Assembly (NCBI GenBank): GCA_004009845.1
Contig: RMBW01000057.1
Span: 124,001-188,000 of the forward strand
Origin: Davidsoniella eucalypti
Taxonomy: Eukaryota; Ascomycota; Sordariomycetes; Microascales; Ceratocystidaceae
DNA length: 64,000 bases
Direction of reading: 5' to 3'
Part shown: positions 1-12,967 of the stretch, piece after piece
Layout: the number at the start of each line of letters is the position of its first letter
How positions within the stretch are numbered: the stretch's first letter is position 1
Made by a program: the position numbers and the translations under genes
Notes under the pieces: generated by a model
Seen by the model: only the letters and a program-made list of their open reading frames with translations
Told to the model about the DNA's origin: nothing
The model's database searches: none

Positions 1-499
1 TCCTGTGGATAGTGGGTGGCACGAACGAGCCTAGCCGAAAAAGACCGCCGGCTTGGACACAGGACAACAGCTGTGAATCCCATCGCCTCTGAGGGCTTTT
101 ATTTATTTTTAATTTCCTTCTTCTGTTTCTCGTGCCCCAAACTTCCCTACATCCGACGACGCCACTCCGGAGAGAAGCAGAACAATCACCAATAGCAGGT
201 AAGCAGACATGGAAACGAGGCCTTGGTTCTTGATAGGGACTGTACGAGCCCCGCCCGCACATCTTGCATGGCTTATCTTGGTTGACGGCAGCTGGTACCA
301 TTGGACAATGCACACTATAGCTGCCTTCTTCTGTGATACCAGCACATCCTGCTATCCCGGCTTCTTCTGCTGCTACGACAGTCTTCTTTTGTTACTTTGC
401 TACTGGAAACTGCTGCGACTGCTGCTGGTTTTTTCTTTTTTTGGGTCTTTTCTGGGTCTGATGCTACGACATCATGCCAAGGCGAGCATTTTCCCTGGG

Positions 500-540
500 A
501 AGACAGACAGACAGACAAAGAGAGAGAGAGAGAGAGGGAG
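500..540. repeat. GACA / GA microsatellite
   Basis: Four or more GACA units run directly into a (GA)n tract. It is a simple-sequence repeat in gene-free DNA, with no function visible. Confidence 0.85.
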
Positions 541-3500
541 AGATTAGCACCAGGAGAGAAAGAGACGGAGTGCGCCTGGTCATTCTGGTCTGACCCGCTA
601 CCATGTCATGTTTTTTTTTGTGTATGATAAATCCAAGAGAGGATGAGGACGGGCTGGAGCTCATGGTATAGGATCCTGGGATGCAGGTATTATGCAGGTA
701 TATGCTTGGTCAAGTCTGACCAGAATACGACTCTCTGATTGACTTGCTCACAGTTCTTTGTCAAGTGACGTGACAGGCGAAATGGACGGGCTTGAAGCTC
801 GTGAGAACCGACCAATGCTATGGAGGCAAGAATTGGTGGTAATAGTAGCAGTATCAGCAAGCATTGTCGACGATACCACATTGGCTCGCCCATCAAGTAG
901 AGGAGGAAAAAAACAAAAGAATAGAAATGCGAGACAAGTGTGTATCTCTACCCTTGCCGACAGTGGCATTGTGTGTTGTCATACATGGTACGTAAATACT
1001 ACAAATACTACAGCATACATAATACATGCCTGCAAGATAGACACTGACCGCACAACAAGCCTCAGAAACAGAGTTGTTCTGTGACACCCATGCGGGATAG
1101 CGGCCTTTTTGGGAGGGTTGGAAAACGGCTGAGGGTAGCACAATGCCTCCGTTCCCGCCTGCTGCTCCATCCATCCCTATAGCCTCAAGCATCAGACAGA
1201 AGGGTAGGGAGGCGGGGCTGTCGATATCGAGCCGCAGGTTGTATTTTTGGCGTGGTGGATATCAGTATGTCTTGCAACGATACCCTGAATCTAACGCCAC
1301 GAAACGGTAGAAACACAAACAAAAACAAACCAACAAAGAAAGAGAGACATAGCAGCCACAGCTGCGACTGCAGCGTCCAACATTCTACCTGCCCCCCCTC
1401 CCTACATGATCCTCGCTACACCCACACTACGACCGCCACGACCGCCACGGCTACAACCATGGACTAAGCCAGGCCAACGCCGGAGCCACTGCTGGCGGTA
1501 ATAGAAGCTGCTAGTATAGTTGGCTATGTATACGTATCCATATCAGAGACACACCTGCCGAGAGATTCTAGCCCGGTGCCTGTTTGGAATGGACAGAGTG
1601 ACGCCGGGAAGTTTCATCTGCCTGTATCTGGCCTACTGCTTTACATATGTATACCTTGCGCGCAACCGGTCTTCAACAGCTGGGCGGAAGATGCATATAT
1701 ACGCTGCTGTGTATGATAACGACAATAGTAGTAACAGTTATATGCAGGCGTGACAAGTGTGTCTGTAGCAGCCGCCGTTTCTCAACGCACCTCGTCCATG
1801 ATACAGATATGTAGGTAGCACCGTGAGTGCGTAGTCACAGTAGTCGGGTCCCATTCGATTCGATATCAGCGAGCCTGCTTGGCTGTCTTTGGCCGTTGCC
1901 ATGTTTTTGTTTCGTCGGGCAATTTCTTCGAGTTCCCCGCCTGTCTGGTTTCCTCCTTCTGCTTGTTGTCTTACCCAAATAGACCGAACTAGCCAAGTCC
2001 TAGCTCGCTTCTTGCCCTCTATCGAGGTTTGAGGTTGTTCTTTCTGTCCTTGCAGCCTGCTAGTTGCAGTTGCCATACCGTGCTGTTTCCATGACATGTG
2101 ACTGGTTACGCTCTGAAGGCATGGGAGCTTTACTGGCTTGGCTAGGGCTGCTACTCAGAGCCCAGCACGATGGGTGGTTTCGATAACGACAAGGTTGGGC
2201 CCCTGCTGTCCGGCCTGCCTGCCTTAGTCTGAACATCCCATGCCCTTGTCGTATCTGAAGTCTTGACTGCTACGATGAATCATAGATGGGGGAAAAAGTA
2301 AGAAATAGAGAGCTAAGCAATCAGCAACAGACGGTCAGGATAGACGCAGCTGGATCGGTTTGTCTCCGAGATAACGGTCTAAGTATAGGTCATACATAAG
2401 CCGTATGTAGACACATCACATATTTTCTTCGTCTTGTTTTCTTCTGATTCTACATTGGAATTCCGTCCATACCAATCCAAAGCCCTGGAAACGGAGCTGA
2501 GCAGTGATCAAGACAAACAGGGCAGAAAAGTAAGATAATAGCCAAGGCAAAGGCAAAAAGACAAAGCCAAGACTTTAAAAATCCCCGCTTTGTACGAACG
2601 AATGCGGTCAGTGTTGCATTGAAAACACGTATCATGGACCGAAAAACTGTAGTTGAAGGAGCTCTTTATTTTTTTCTTCCTCGTTTCTGCAGGGTAGAAC
2701 GCCGTAGCAAAAAAAAAAAAAAAAAAAAATACAACTCCCAAAGACCTTTTTTCTATGATTGTTTATTTTTGTATTTTTTTATTTAGGTAGTATTTTATCT
2801 CTGTTCGTCTTCTCACCGGCTAGAGGAAGTAAAGGAAGCTGACAGGTAAAAAAAAAAAAAAAAAAAAGAGGAAAAAAAACATCTCTGATGGTCACAGGTT
2901 TGAAAGACACCTAGTAGACTAACGAAAACTAGTAGGGTACCAGACATGAAAGTACTCTACATGTACAACAATCCCATTGTGTGAGTGAGTGTATCTATAT
3001 ACAGACATGCAGTCTATATCTGTATGTACGATTTATCACCGAGGAGGGGGGTAGGATGCGATTTGAATTCCATAGCCGCCGGTTCCGCTGGCCATGGTAG
3101 CGCTTCTAGGGTGGCCGAGTAGCAATAACGGGCCTAGCTGCCCTGCTATCTCTGCTGGGCCCTTTCTTGTCATCACAGAGCTGGACGTATAGTACAGATA
3201 CAACTAAATCAAGAGGGTGGCGTTTCCTCTGGCCAGCTCGATGGACGGCGGACGATGGGATAAAATGACCTGTCTGCTTGTGTTCTCTTGTCGTTTAGCT
3301 GTCTTCTCTCATCGCCTCGGAGGCGGAGGGAATCACACGCTCACTTGAACTCTTCCTTTCGAGACTTGGGAGCTAGGATGGACAGCGCCGAGACCGAGTC
3401 CTACTCCTACACTGATAGACTGACTGGTACGCTGGGATTCAGTAATAGTCTGTTATTGATGTCAACCTGCAATGATTCCATGATGTGATAATGATTACTG

Positions 3501-3733
3501 AGTCGAGTGCGTTGCATGTTTTGCCTTGCCCTGTCGTTGGTGATATGGATTATCATTGTTTTGTATTTTATGCTAGACACTAATATGCATACATTTACAT
3601 TGGCACACGCAGACCGACATGTATCCTCCACGTATATATATTCAGATGCACATATTACAAGCGTATTTGTTTTGTAATTGTTCATTGTTTATACCGGTAC
3701 ATTCCATGTACAAGTACAACTATATCACAAGGC

Positions 3734-3756
3734 GGGGGGGGGGGGGGGGGGGGGGG
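3734..3756 (+). repeat. poly-G tract (23 G)
   Basis: An uninterrupted run of 23 G lies on the + strand, about 1 kb upstream of the PKS start. Such a run can form G-quadruplex structure and is also prone to length error in sequencing, so the exact length is uncertain. Confidence 0.9.
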
Positions 3757-3762
3757 CACGAC

Positions 3763-3800
3763 GGACATGGCTTGACATGGCTTGACTTGGCTTGACTTGG
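3763..3800 (+). repeat. 10-bp tandem repeat (CTTGACWTGG)
   Basis: Three full copies and one partial copy of the decamer CTTGACATGG / CTTGACTTGG lie head to tail, starting a few bases after the poly-G tract. The unit drifts from A to T at its seventh base between the early and late copies. No function is evident. Confidence 0.85.
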
Positions 3801-4771
3801 AGAGCTATGCGGGTGAGTCCGATAGCAACGGACTTGCTAGATGGAGGATTCTGGGGACCAGCACATGCTTTGACGTCACGTATGTATGTACACAATGTAC
3901 TATGTATGTTATGAGTTATGAATCAGAAGAAGTTGAGCAGAGCACCTGGGAAAGAGGGGTGTGAGATAAGGATTTGTGGTGATAGACTGGCCATCTTGAC
4001 GTTGTTACTGTAGCTGGTGCATAGGACGATGCTTGCTGGCTGGGAGGGATCTCTTGTTTTTTTCCTTCGTTTTTTCTTGGAGAGAGAGAGAGTGTCGGAT
4101 GTACAGATACATGGAAACTGGCATATGGCGTTCGTCTTGACCGTCAGAACGAAAAAAATAATCGGCTGTTTGTTTGAGCTACTATGGATGCTTAGATGCT
4201 GGGTGATCCATGCATCTTGACGGGCCAGCTAAGTGGAACATTCTTCGGCCAAAGACATGGGATTTACTGCAGAGTGGGTAGCAATCGCACTTGGGAAGGA
4301 AGATGGCCAAAAGAAAGAGCCCGTGTCCTTGCAAAAGGTTGTAATGCGAATCGGGAATCGGGGCTAGCTCTGTTAAGCTCTGCTAGCTGCTGAGTCGACG
4401 AAAGCTTAGAACCAGAGATGATGCAAATCAGACCGCTCTGAGAAGAGAGACGAGAAGGGCTGTTCCCTGTTATTGTGTGTATGGGCCTGCATTGGATGGT
4501 TCTCTATAAGAGCCACTGGGGTCGCTGTTCCATGGCGATGGTGAAGAGGATTGGCCTTGCTGATTCTTCTTTTTCTTCTTTCCTCCACATCAATACAATA
4601 CCTGCTCTTAGTATACAAGATATATCCCTTTATATTATCAATTTTTTTCATCCCCCCCCCTGTGCTGCTGTGCAAAGGCTTCTATTCTCAACAACTACGC
4701 CAACGCACACGCTAACTTGCTTTGCTTATTTCAACATCGATAGCTTTGACCCCTGTTCCACTAGATAGAAC

Positions 4772-7700
4772 ATGACTCCGGAAGAGACACCCACCGTGCC
4801 GCCGGTTGCCATTGTCGGCCTCGGCCTGCGGCTGCCCGGAGGCATCTCCACGCCGGACGACCTGTGGCAGCTCCTGATCAACAAGCGGGACGCGCGGTCT
4901 CTTGTGCCCGCCAGCCGGTGGAACGCCGAGGGCTGGCGCAACAGCACGGCGTCGAGCTACGGCTACTTCCTAGACGAGGACGTCAGCCTCAAGGCGTTCG
5001 ATAGTAGCATGTTCAGCATGAACCGCACCGAGCTGGAGGCTCTGGATCCGCGGCAAAAGCTGCTGCTTGAGGTGGTGTGGGAGTGTATGGAGAACGCGGG
5101 CCAGAAGAACTGGCGTGGATCGCGAACCGGCGTGTTCGTCGGAAACTTTGGACAGGACTGGATGGAAGTGACGTCCAGAGACCCCTTGATGAAGGGCGCT
5201 TTCAGAGTCTACACTGGAGCGGACTTTTACCTGTCGAACCGGGTATCGTACGAGTTTAACTTGTCGGGGCCAAGGTAAGCAAAGAGAGGAGCCCGAGGAG
5301 CGGGAAGGACAAGACGAGCCATCTCGCCCGTATGTCTATATAGGCTTGACTAACCCTAACTTTCTCTCTAGTATGGCTGTTCAGACGGCCTGTTCGTCGG
5401 GTCTGACCGTGATCCATGAGGCCTGCGAGGCGCTGTATAACGGACAGTGCGAGGGTGTTATTGTGGCCGGAACCAGTCTAATGCTAAGCCCTCTAGTCAG
5501 CGAGGTCATGACAGAGCAGGGCGTTCTATCGCCTGACGGTTCTTGCCGTACGTTCTCGGCCGATGCGAACGGATATGCCCGTGGTGAGGGCATTAACGCC
5601 GTCTATCTGAAGCTACTAGACCACGCAATCCGAGACGGCGACCCGATCCGCGCGGTTATCCGCGGCACGGCCTTGAGCGCCAACGGTAAGACGGCTGGAA
5701 TGTCGCTGCCAGACGCTAAGCATCAGCAGGAGGCCATCGAGGTGGCATACAAGGCGGCCGGCATCTCGGATCTGTCTCAGACGCCGTTTGTCGAGTGCCA
5801 CGGCACAGGGACACCCACGGGCGACCCAATTGAGGTCAACGGCGTGATCAGTGCGTTTGGAACCAGTGGTCCTAACGGCAAGCCCATGTATATTGGATCG
5901 GTAAGAGATAGAGACCATGTTGTTGATATAGGCCAAGTTGGCAGATTTACTAATAGTCTCACAGATCAAGCCTAATCTGGGTCACGCCGAGGGTGCTTCA
6001 GGTATCAGCAGTCTGATCAAGGCTGTCCTGGCGGTTGAACACGGCATCATCCCTCCCAACATCAAGTTCAACAAGCCGAACCCTAAGAGTAAGTATCCCG
6101 ACTCGTTAGGGTTTTGGTTGCCAAGAGACCAAGACCCTAGCCACATAGCCTTTGTCCACCTGAGTCTAGAACCTGAATACTAACGCTCTATTCTTGATTT
6201 GCAGTTCCTTTTGACACCGCCAAGGTCATTGTGCCCGTCGAGCCAATTCCATTCCCGGAGAACCGCGCCCGTCGTGTCAGTATCAACTCATTCGGCATTG
6301 GCGGATCGAATGCTCATGTAAGCCAACCTGTTCTGATTGAGTTGAATAAGAAGATGAGCCAATTTACTAACAGTCCAACCCAACAGCTCATTGTTGACTC
6401 TGCTGCCGAGTTCCTCAAGGAGCACCAGCCCTCTGTGGCCTCTGGGGGCTCCCCAGTTCCGGCTTCGGCCTCGGCCTGGCCTCGTCTGATCACTCTCACC
6501 TCGAGCAACACCAAGTCGCTGAACAAGCGTGTCCGTGACATTACTCAATACATCAACGAGCGTCCACGGACCGTGCTCGATGATCTGGCTCGCACGCTAG
6601 CCACTCGCCGTTCGCATCTAAACCAGCGTACCTTCTCGGTGGTGACGCCGAATGCCAGCGAGCCATTCGAGTTCGAGAAGCCACAGACGGTTCGCACATC
6701 GCCGCCTGAGCCGGTCTTTGTCTTCACCGGCCAGGGAGCCCAGTGGGGCGGCATGGCCTCGGACCTGCTGCGTCTGTTCCCAGAGTTCCTGCAGGATGTG
6801 CGTGACATGGACGTGGCACTCGCTAAGCTAGGCCCCGCAGCACCCAAGTGGACTGTTGAGAAGATGCTGACGGCTGCCGATGACGAGACCAAGGCTCTGT
6901 TTGGCAAGCCCGAGTTCTCGCAGCCGCTTTGCACTGCCGTGCAGCTGGGCGCCCTCCGGTTCCTGGAGAAGTGCGGCGTCAAGCCTACTGCCGTGGTCGG
7001 CCACTCCTCGGGTGAAATCGCTGCTGCCTATGCGGCGGGTGGGCTAACCCTGCAGGAGGCTATTGTCGCCGCGTATCTGCGGGGCTGGGCCGTGCAGGCT
7101 GAGCAGGCCAAGGAAGCCCGTCTCAAGGGTGGCATGGCTGCTATTGGCCTGGGCAAGGACGGCGTAGCTCCCTTCATGCGTCCCGGCATCGTCGTCGCCT
7201 GCGAGAATAGTCCCCAGAGCGTGACTCTAGCCGGAGACGAAGAGCCGCTCGAGGCTGCGCTGGCAGACATTGCCAAGACGTCTGCTTTCAACCGCCGTCT
7301 ACGTGTTGATGTTGCCTACCATTCGCACCACATGAAGGTTGTTGGTGGCGCATACGAGACCGCCCTGGCGCCCCAGCTTGCTGCCTCATCGCGGAAGCTG
7401 CTTGTGCCGCTATACTCCAGTGTCACTTTGCAGAAGATTGAACACAAGGAGCTTCTTTCGTCTGCCTACTGGCGCAGCAACCTGGAGTCGCCCGTGCGTT
7501 TCGACACTGCCGTGCAGAACATCATCGCTGACCGTGCCGACAAGGACCTTGTCTTCGTCGAAGTCGGCCCCCACGCGGCTCTGCAGGGCCCGCTTCGCCA
7601 GATATTCTCAGCCGTCGTTCAGAAGGGCCGGCCGGCGTCCAAGGCTCTGCTATACATCGCCACCTTCCTACGCAATGTGCCGGCTAGCCTGTCGCTGACC

Positions 7701-10700
7701 AAGACTGCGGGACACGCGTTTGCTCAAGGCCTCCCCGTCGACTTTGACTTCCTGACACCACCCTCTGCCGCCGGGGCTCGGCCGCTGACTGATCTCCCGC
7801 GCTACCCATGGGACCACAGCGCCGAGTTCTGGAACGAGAGCAGACTGTCGGTGGCACACCGCATGCAAAAGTACCCGCGCCACGAACTGCTCGGTACGCG
7901 CGGCATCGAGAGCCACGATCTGGAGCCGACGTGGCGTAACATTGTGGCGCCCAGCGACATTCCTTGGTCGCAGGACCACAGCGTTGGCACCAATGCCGTC
8001 TTGCCCTGCACTGGCTACGTGTCCATGATCGGCGAGGCGCTACGCCAGCTTTCTGGCAGCAACGAAGAGGGCTACACGCTGCGCAACGTGGTCATCAAGT
8101 CGGCGCTGGTTCTACCGACGACACGCGAGGTCGAGATCATGACCACCGCCAGACTCATCACGGAAAGCGACGACGCGTGGTTCGACTTCTCCATCTCGGC
8201 CTACAACGGCTCGTCTTGGGTCCAGCTGTGCGTGTGCCAAGGCCGTGCCGGCCCAGAGCCAGGCTACTCTGCTACTGCCGCACCTCTGGCTGCCTCCGAG
8301 ACCTTCACCCGTGAGATCGAGCCTGCGCCGTGGTATGAGCGCCTGTCTCAGATCGGCGTTACGTATGGCCCGCGTTTCCAGGCCCTCGCTGCCATCTCTG
8401 CCGACCCCACCGCGCCCACCTGTGCCGCCACCATCACCGCCTACCAGGACAAGGAGCACGGCAAGTGGCAGCCAGCCATCTATGCCCAGCACCCTGTGAC
8501 CCTAGATGCTATCCTCCAGCTGGGCTTCGTCACTGCTAGCAGCGGCTCTGCCCGGCGCTTGGAAATGGCTGCTCTGCCTACCGCTGTTGACTTCGTCTAC
8601 GTCAAGCCGTCGCCCGGTGCTACCACGCTCTCGGCCCAGGGAAGTCTCGTGCACAACACTGCCAAGGGCAAGAGCCTCGGCTGGCATAGCGCCCAAGTCG
8701 TTGTCCCTGGCACGAACGAGGTCGTCATCGATATCGGCCGCTGCCACTTCTCCAACTACAAGCCCGAGACTGGCGAGTTTGGCGCTACCTTTGACAATAT
8801 CGGTGCCGCTCGCATGGTCTGGCGCCCTGACGTCGAGCTCGCCAAGCCGGAAAGCATCCTCAAGCCGCTGCCCGAGGTCTACGGAGTGTCGAAGACGCTG
8901 CTGGAGAAGGTTATTGCCCTTTGTGTCCTGCAATCCGTAGATACCCTGGATGCTGCCAAGGCCGCTGCTAGCGACAAGAAGCTTGTCTTCGCCGAGCCCT
9001 ATCTTGAGAAATACGTTGGCTGGCTTTGTGACGAGAAGGCCAACATGGTCTCTGGAGCTGGCAGCTGGGCTGTTCTCTGCCCAGAGGCTGCTTCGTATGC
9101 TGTGCTACCTGCTGCTGACCGTGCCGTTGAGCTTGAGCGTGTCACCGCTGAGATTGCTCGGCTAGGGTCTCGTTTCGACTCTGTTTCTAACATCGCGTCT
9201 CTGTCTACCAAGCTGGCTTCCCAGATGGCGGCTTTGGCCACTGGCAAGACTAACTCGGTCGAAATCCTTTTCAACCGCTCCGGCACCACCATGGCCTGTC
9301 TGTACGACTTCCTCGGTGACCTGCTCGATTACTCCGACTTCTTCAAGCTATGTGGCCATGCCAACCCCAATCTTCGCATCCTCGAGATCGGAGCTGGCAC
9401 TGGAGCCTCGGCGAGTCGTGTTCTGAACGTCCTGGCTGCGGACCCGAAGAAACCCAGATACGCCGAGTACACCTTTACCGATGTCTCTTCGGGCTTCTTC
9501 GAGTCGGCTCGACAGAGACTCAAGAAGTTCCCCAACGTCAACTACAAGGTTCTTGATATCTCCCGAAGCCCGGCCGACCAAGGCTTCCAGCTCGGCCACT
9601 ATGATCTCATTGTAGCGTCTAATGTAAGCTTATCAGTCAGCCCGCACGAGCAACAAGATACTAACCACGCTTACCTAATCAAGGTCATCCATGCCACACC
9701 TATTCTCAAGCAGGCCCTGGCTAACACGCGCACTTTGCTACGCGATAACGGTCGTTTCTATCTGCAGGAGATTGTCGGTCGTAAGTAACCCTAGCCCCTA
9801 CCGTTGCACATCATGTCTTTAACCTAACCCGTACCAACTAACTCTGTCAATCTTTCATACAGAAACCAACCTATTCAAGTATCTGGTCGGTGCCTTTTCC
9901 GGCTGGTGGCTCGGTGAAGCCGATGGCCGCGGTGAAGCTCCGACAGTCTGTGTCGATCGCTGGCACCGTGAGCTCACCAACGTTGGCTTCTCTGGCGCCG
10001 ATGAAGCCGTGCTTGACGATGCCCCATCGCTGACTTACATGGCCAACATTGTCACTCGGGCTCTCCCTGCTGCTGCTGCCCAATCTACTGCTTCTACGAC
10101 GGCTACTATTCTGTACCAGACCGAGAAGCCCCTCTTTGCTCTGTCTCTAGCTACCGTCCTGGGAACTGCTGGCTTCACCGTGACTTGGATCAAAACAGCA
10201 GAGTTCGTTGCTACCCCTACATCCTCTGCTATCGTCATCTCGGCCCTCGATCTAGAGCGTCCTTACTTCCACGAGATCTCCGAGACCGACTACAATGTCC
10301 TGATGAAGATCATCGCGGAGCTCAAGAGCCCCATGCTGTGGCTGACTCGTCTGATCCAGATGGAATGCAACGACCCACGCTACGGCCAGATCATTGGTCT
10401 TGCACGCAACGTCCGCAACGAGCTTTCCAAGACATTCGCCACTGTCGAGATTGACATATTAGATGTCTCTAGCGCGTCGGCCGTCACTTCCATCGTCAAG
10501 CGCCTCACTGCTCCTGGCGCTGGTGTTACGTCTGTTGAGCACGATGCTGAGGCCGAGTTTGCTGTTAGCAAGGGTCTGGTGTACACTCCGCGCTACGAGA
10601 CTCTGTCGTTCTACGAGGAGCTTGCGGAGAAGACCGACCAGGTTGAGACGGTCAAGACTCTTACTAGCGCGACTATGGGCTCGCTGAACAAAGTCAACTG

Positions 10701-12967
10701 GGTCGAGTCGGCCGGTGTTGCTCGTCTGCAGGCTTCTGAGGTTGAAGTCAAGGTTCACGCTGCCGGTCTTAACTACAAGGTACGTCTTGTGCATATATCA
10801 TGTTGACATCTCTTACCACGTATGTCTGATTACTAACCCGACTAATTCATAGTTCCACGATGCCAAAAACAACGCAAACTCTCTTGAGGGCTCGGACTCT
10901 AAGCTTGGCGTCGAAGCTGCTGGCATCGTTTCTCGCGTTGGTGCTCTAGTCGATAATGTCAAGGTTGGAGACCGTGTCCTGATGCTAGCAACCGGCGCCA
11001 TTGCCTCTACCAAGATCACCAAGAAGGAGTTGGTTGTCAAGATTCCCAACAGTCTGAGCTTTGCTGATGCCGCTAGCATGCCGATTGCGTATGCCATAGC
11101 CTTCCGTGCTTTGGTGAGCATTGCAGGTCTAGAGCCTGAGCAGACTGTCCTAATCCACTCTGCCTCTGGTTCTGTTGGCCAAGCCGCCGTCCAGATCGCC
11201 CAGATGCTGGGTGCCGACGTCTTTGTTACTGCCGGAAACGACGAGAAGGCAGAGTATGTTGCCAAGCAGTTTGGTGTCTCCGTCGACCACATCTTTTCGT
11301 CCAATGACCTTGCTTTCCTCCATGGTATCAAGGCTGCGACCAACGGCCTAGGTGTCGATGTGGTTATCAACACACTCTCTGGCGAGCTTCTACAGGCCTC
11401 GTGGAAGTGCGTTGCTCCGTACGGCAAGATGATCAACATTGCTCGTGGTGCTGCCTCGCACCTGGGTAGCAGTGCCTTTGACGAGAACCGCACTCTGGTC
11501 AGCCTGGACATTGGCTCGTTTGTCAACGACCGTCCGCTGGAGGCCAAGAAGCTTCTCGCCAAGACTCTGCTGCACTACAGCCAAGGCCACATCAAGCCCA
11601 TCACCATTGCAGAGACCGTTTCGGCTGGCGCTGTTACGGACGCCTTTGTAAATCTGCAGGCTAACCAGCACATTGGCCGTGCCATTCTGGATTTCACCCA
11701 AGAAGAAGCAGACGAGGCTGCTGCTCAGACTACCAAGCAGCCTGCTAGCATCACCTTCTCAGCTTTCAAGACGTACATTCTTGCTGGTGGTATGGGCGGT
11801 CTGGGTAAGTCTCTTGCCGTATGGATGGCCGAAAACGGCGCTCGTAGCTTTGTCTTCCTCTCGCGTTCTGCCGGTAAATCAGCCGCCGACCGGGCCTTCA
11901 TCCGTGAACTGCAGGCACTTGGCTGCCGCGCCAAGGCTATTGCTGGTAGCGTTAGTGATGCGGCTGTGGTCAAGAGCGCCGTACAGGCTGCGCCTTCGCA
12001 AATCGGCGGTATCTTGCAACTCTCCATGGTTCTGTCGGATGCTGCGTTGCGTGAGATGACTTACGAGCAATGGATTGCAGCCCAAGGTCCCAAAGTCGAT
12101 GGTACATGGCACCTACACAACGAGACAAAGAACAGCCCACTAGAGTTCTTCGTCCTATTCAGTTCCATTTCGGCGTTGTCCGGCTACCCTGGCCAGGCCA
12201 ACTACACGGCTGCTTGCACTTTCGTTGAATCGTTCGCCCAATACCGCCAGAATGCCGGCCTGCCTTGCTCTGTCGTCAACATCGGTGCTGTCCAGGGTGT
12301 CGGCTACATCAGCCGTAGCAAGACCATCAGTGCCACGTTTGCTAGCATCGGCCAGAGCATGCTCCAAGAACAAGACGTGCTCGATGCAGTGCAAATCAGC
12401 ATCCAGCGCTCCACTGACAAGGCGATCACATCTGAGTCCACGTACTCGTTTGCTGGTCAGCTGATCACTGGTCTGCGGTCGACACGTCTAACTTCTGACC
12501 CGTCCTGCCGCGTACCATGGAAGCGCGACCTACGCACCTCCTGTGTAGCTGCTGACGAGGCTGCGATGATTGCAGCCGCCTATGCAGGTGACTCGGCATC
12601 GGTGTCGGTCGCTACGCCCGACACGGCCGACGACTTGTCTGAGGCGCCCGAGACTAAGCTGCGCGACTTTGTGCGTCTGGCTACGGCTGATCCTTCGGCA
12701 CTGAAGGTCAAGGCAAACGTGGACATGGTCACACGCAATATCGGACGAGTGCTGTGCCGCATTCTACTGCAGCCAGAGGAAAGCCTTGTCGAAGGCGTGA
12801 CGTTGTCACAGATGGGTCTCGATTCCATGGTTAGTATCGAGATCCGGAACTGGTGGAAGAGAACATTTGTCACGGATATCACCGGTTTGGAGATTATCAA
12901 TGCCGTCACTGTTCAGAGACTGGGTAACATTGCTATTGAGCGTCTTGAGGCCAAGCTTAAAGGTTGA
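4772..12967 (+). CDS. highly reducing polyketide synthase (KS-AT-DH-MT-ER-KR-ACP)
   Basis: This iterative type I PKS builds a reduced, probably C-methylated polyketide from malonyl-CoA. Splicing read from the sequence gives exons 4772-5274, 5372-5900, 5965-6088, 6205-6317, 6387-9623, 9684-9780, 9863-10779 and 10853-12967. The product is about 2544 aa. KS: C175 in TACSSG, H311 in ECHGTG, H351 in PNLGH. AT: about 530-835, S630 in GHSSG. DH: about 920-1200, H954 and D1130 in HPVTLDAILQ. MT: SAM motif EIGAGTG near 1423. ER: nucleotide motif near 1941-1953 (HSASGSVGQ). KR: GGMGGLG at 2152-2158, Y2291. ACP: S2498 in GLDSM. All seven domains keep their key motifs. The protein ends just after the ACP, with no thioesterase or reductase domain, so release must happen in trans or by hydrolysis. 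The start is the first ATG, running directly into the KS. No tailoring genes lie nearby. Confidence 0.97.

Larger units (their letters stand above)
1..4771. other. gene-free, low-complexity region upstream of the PKS
   Basis: I see no supported gene in these 4.8 kb. Open frames are all short (about 120 codons or less), show no recognisable domain and are often open on both strands. The stretch is rich in simple sequence: a GACA/GA microsatellite near 500-540, A tracts at 2709-2729 and 2848-2867, and a 23-G run at 3734-3756. The last few hundred bases, pyrimidine-rich and ending at the ATG at 4772, presumably hold the PKS promoter and leader. A non-coding RNA cannot be excluded from sequence alone. 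Confidence 0.7.

Noticed and set aside
758..1084. 108-codon plus-strand frame in the left gene-free region
   Set aside because: No domain, no splice support, overlaps minus-strand frames of similar length, and the composition reflects local simple sequence.
5616..5969. Long antisense frames across the PKS exons
   Set aside because: They mirror the GC-rich codon bias of the PKS and have no independent features.
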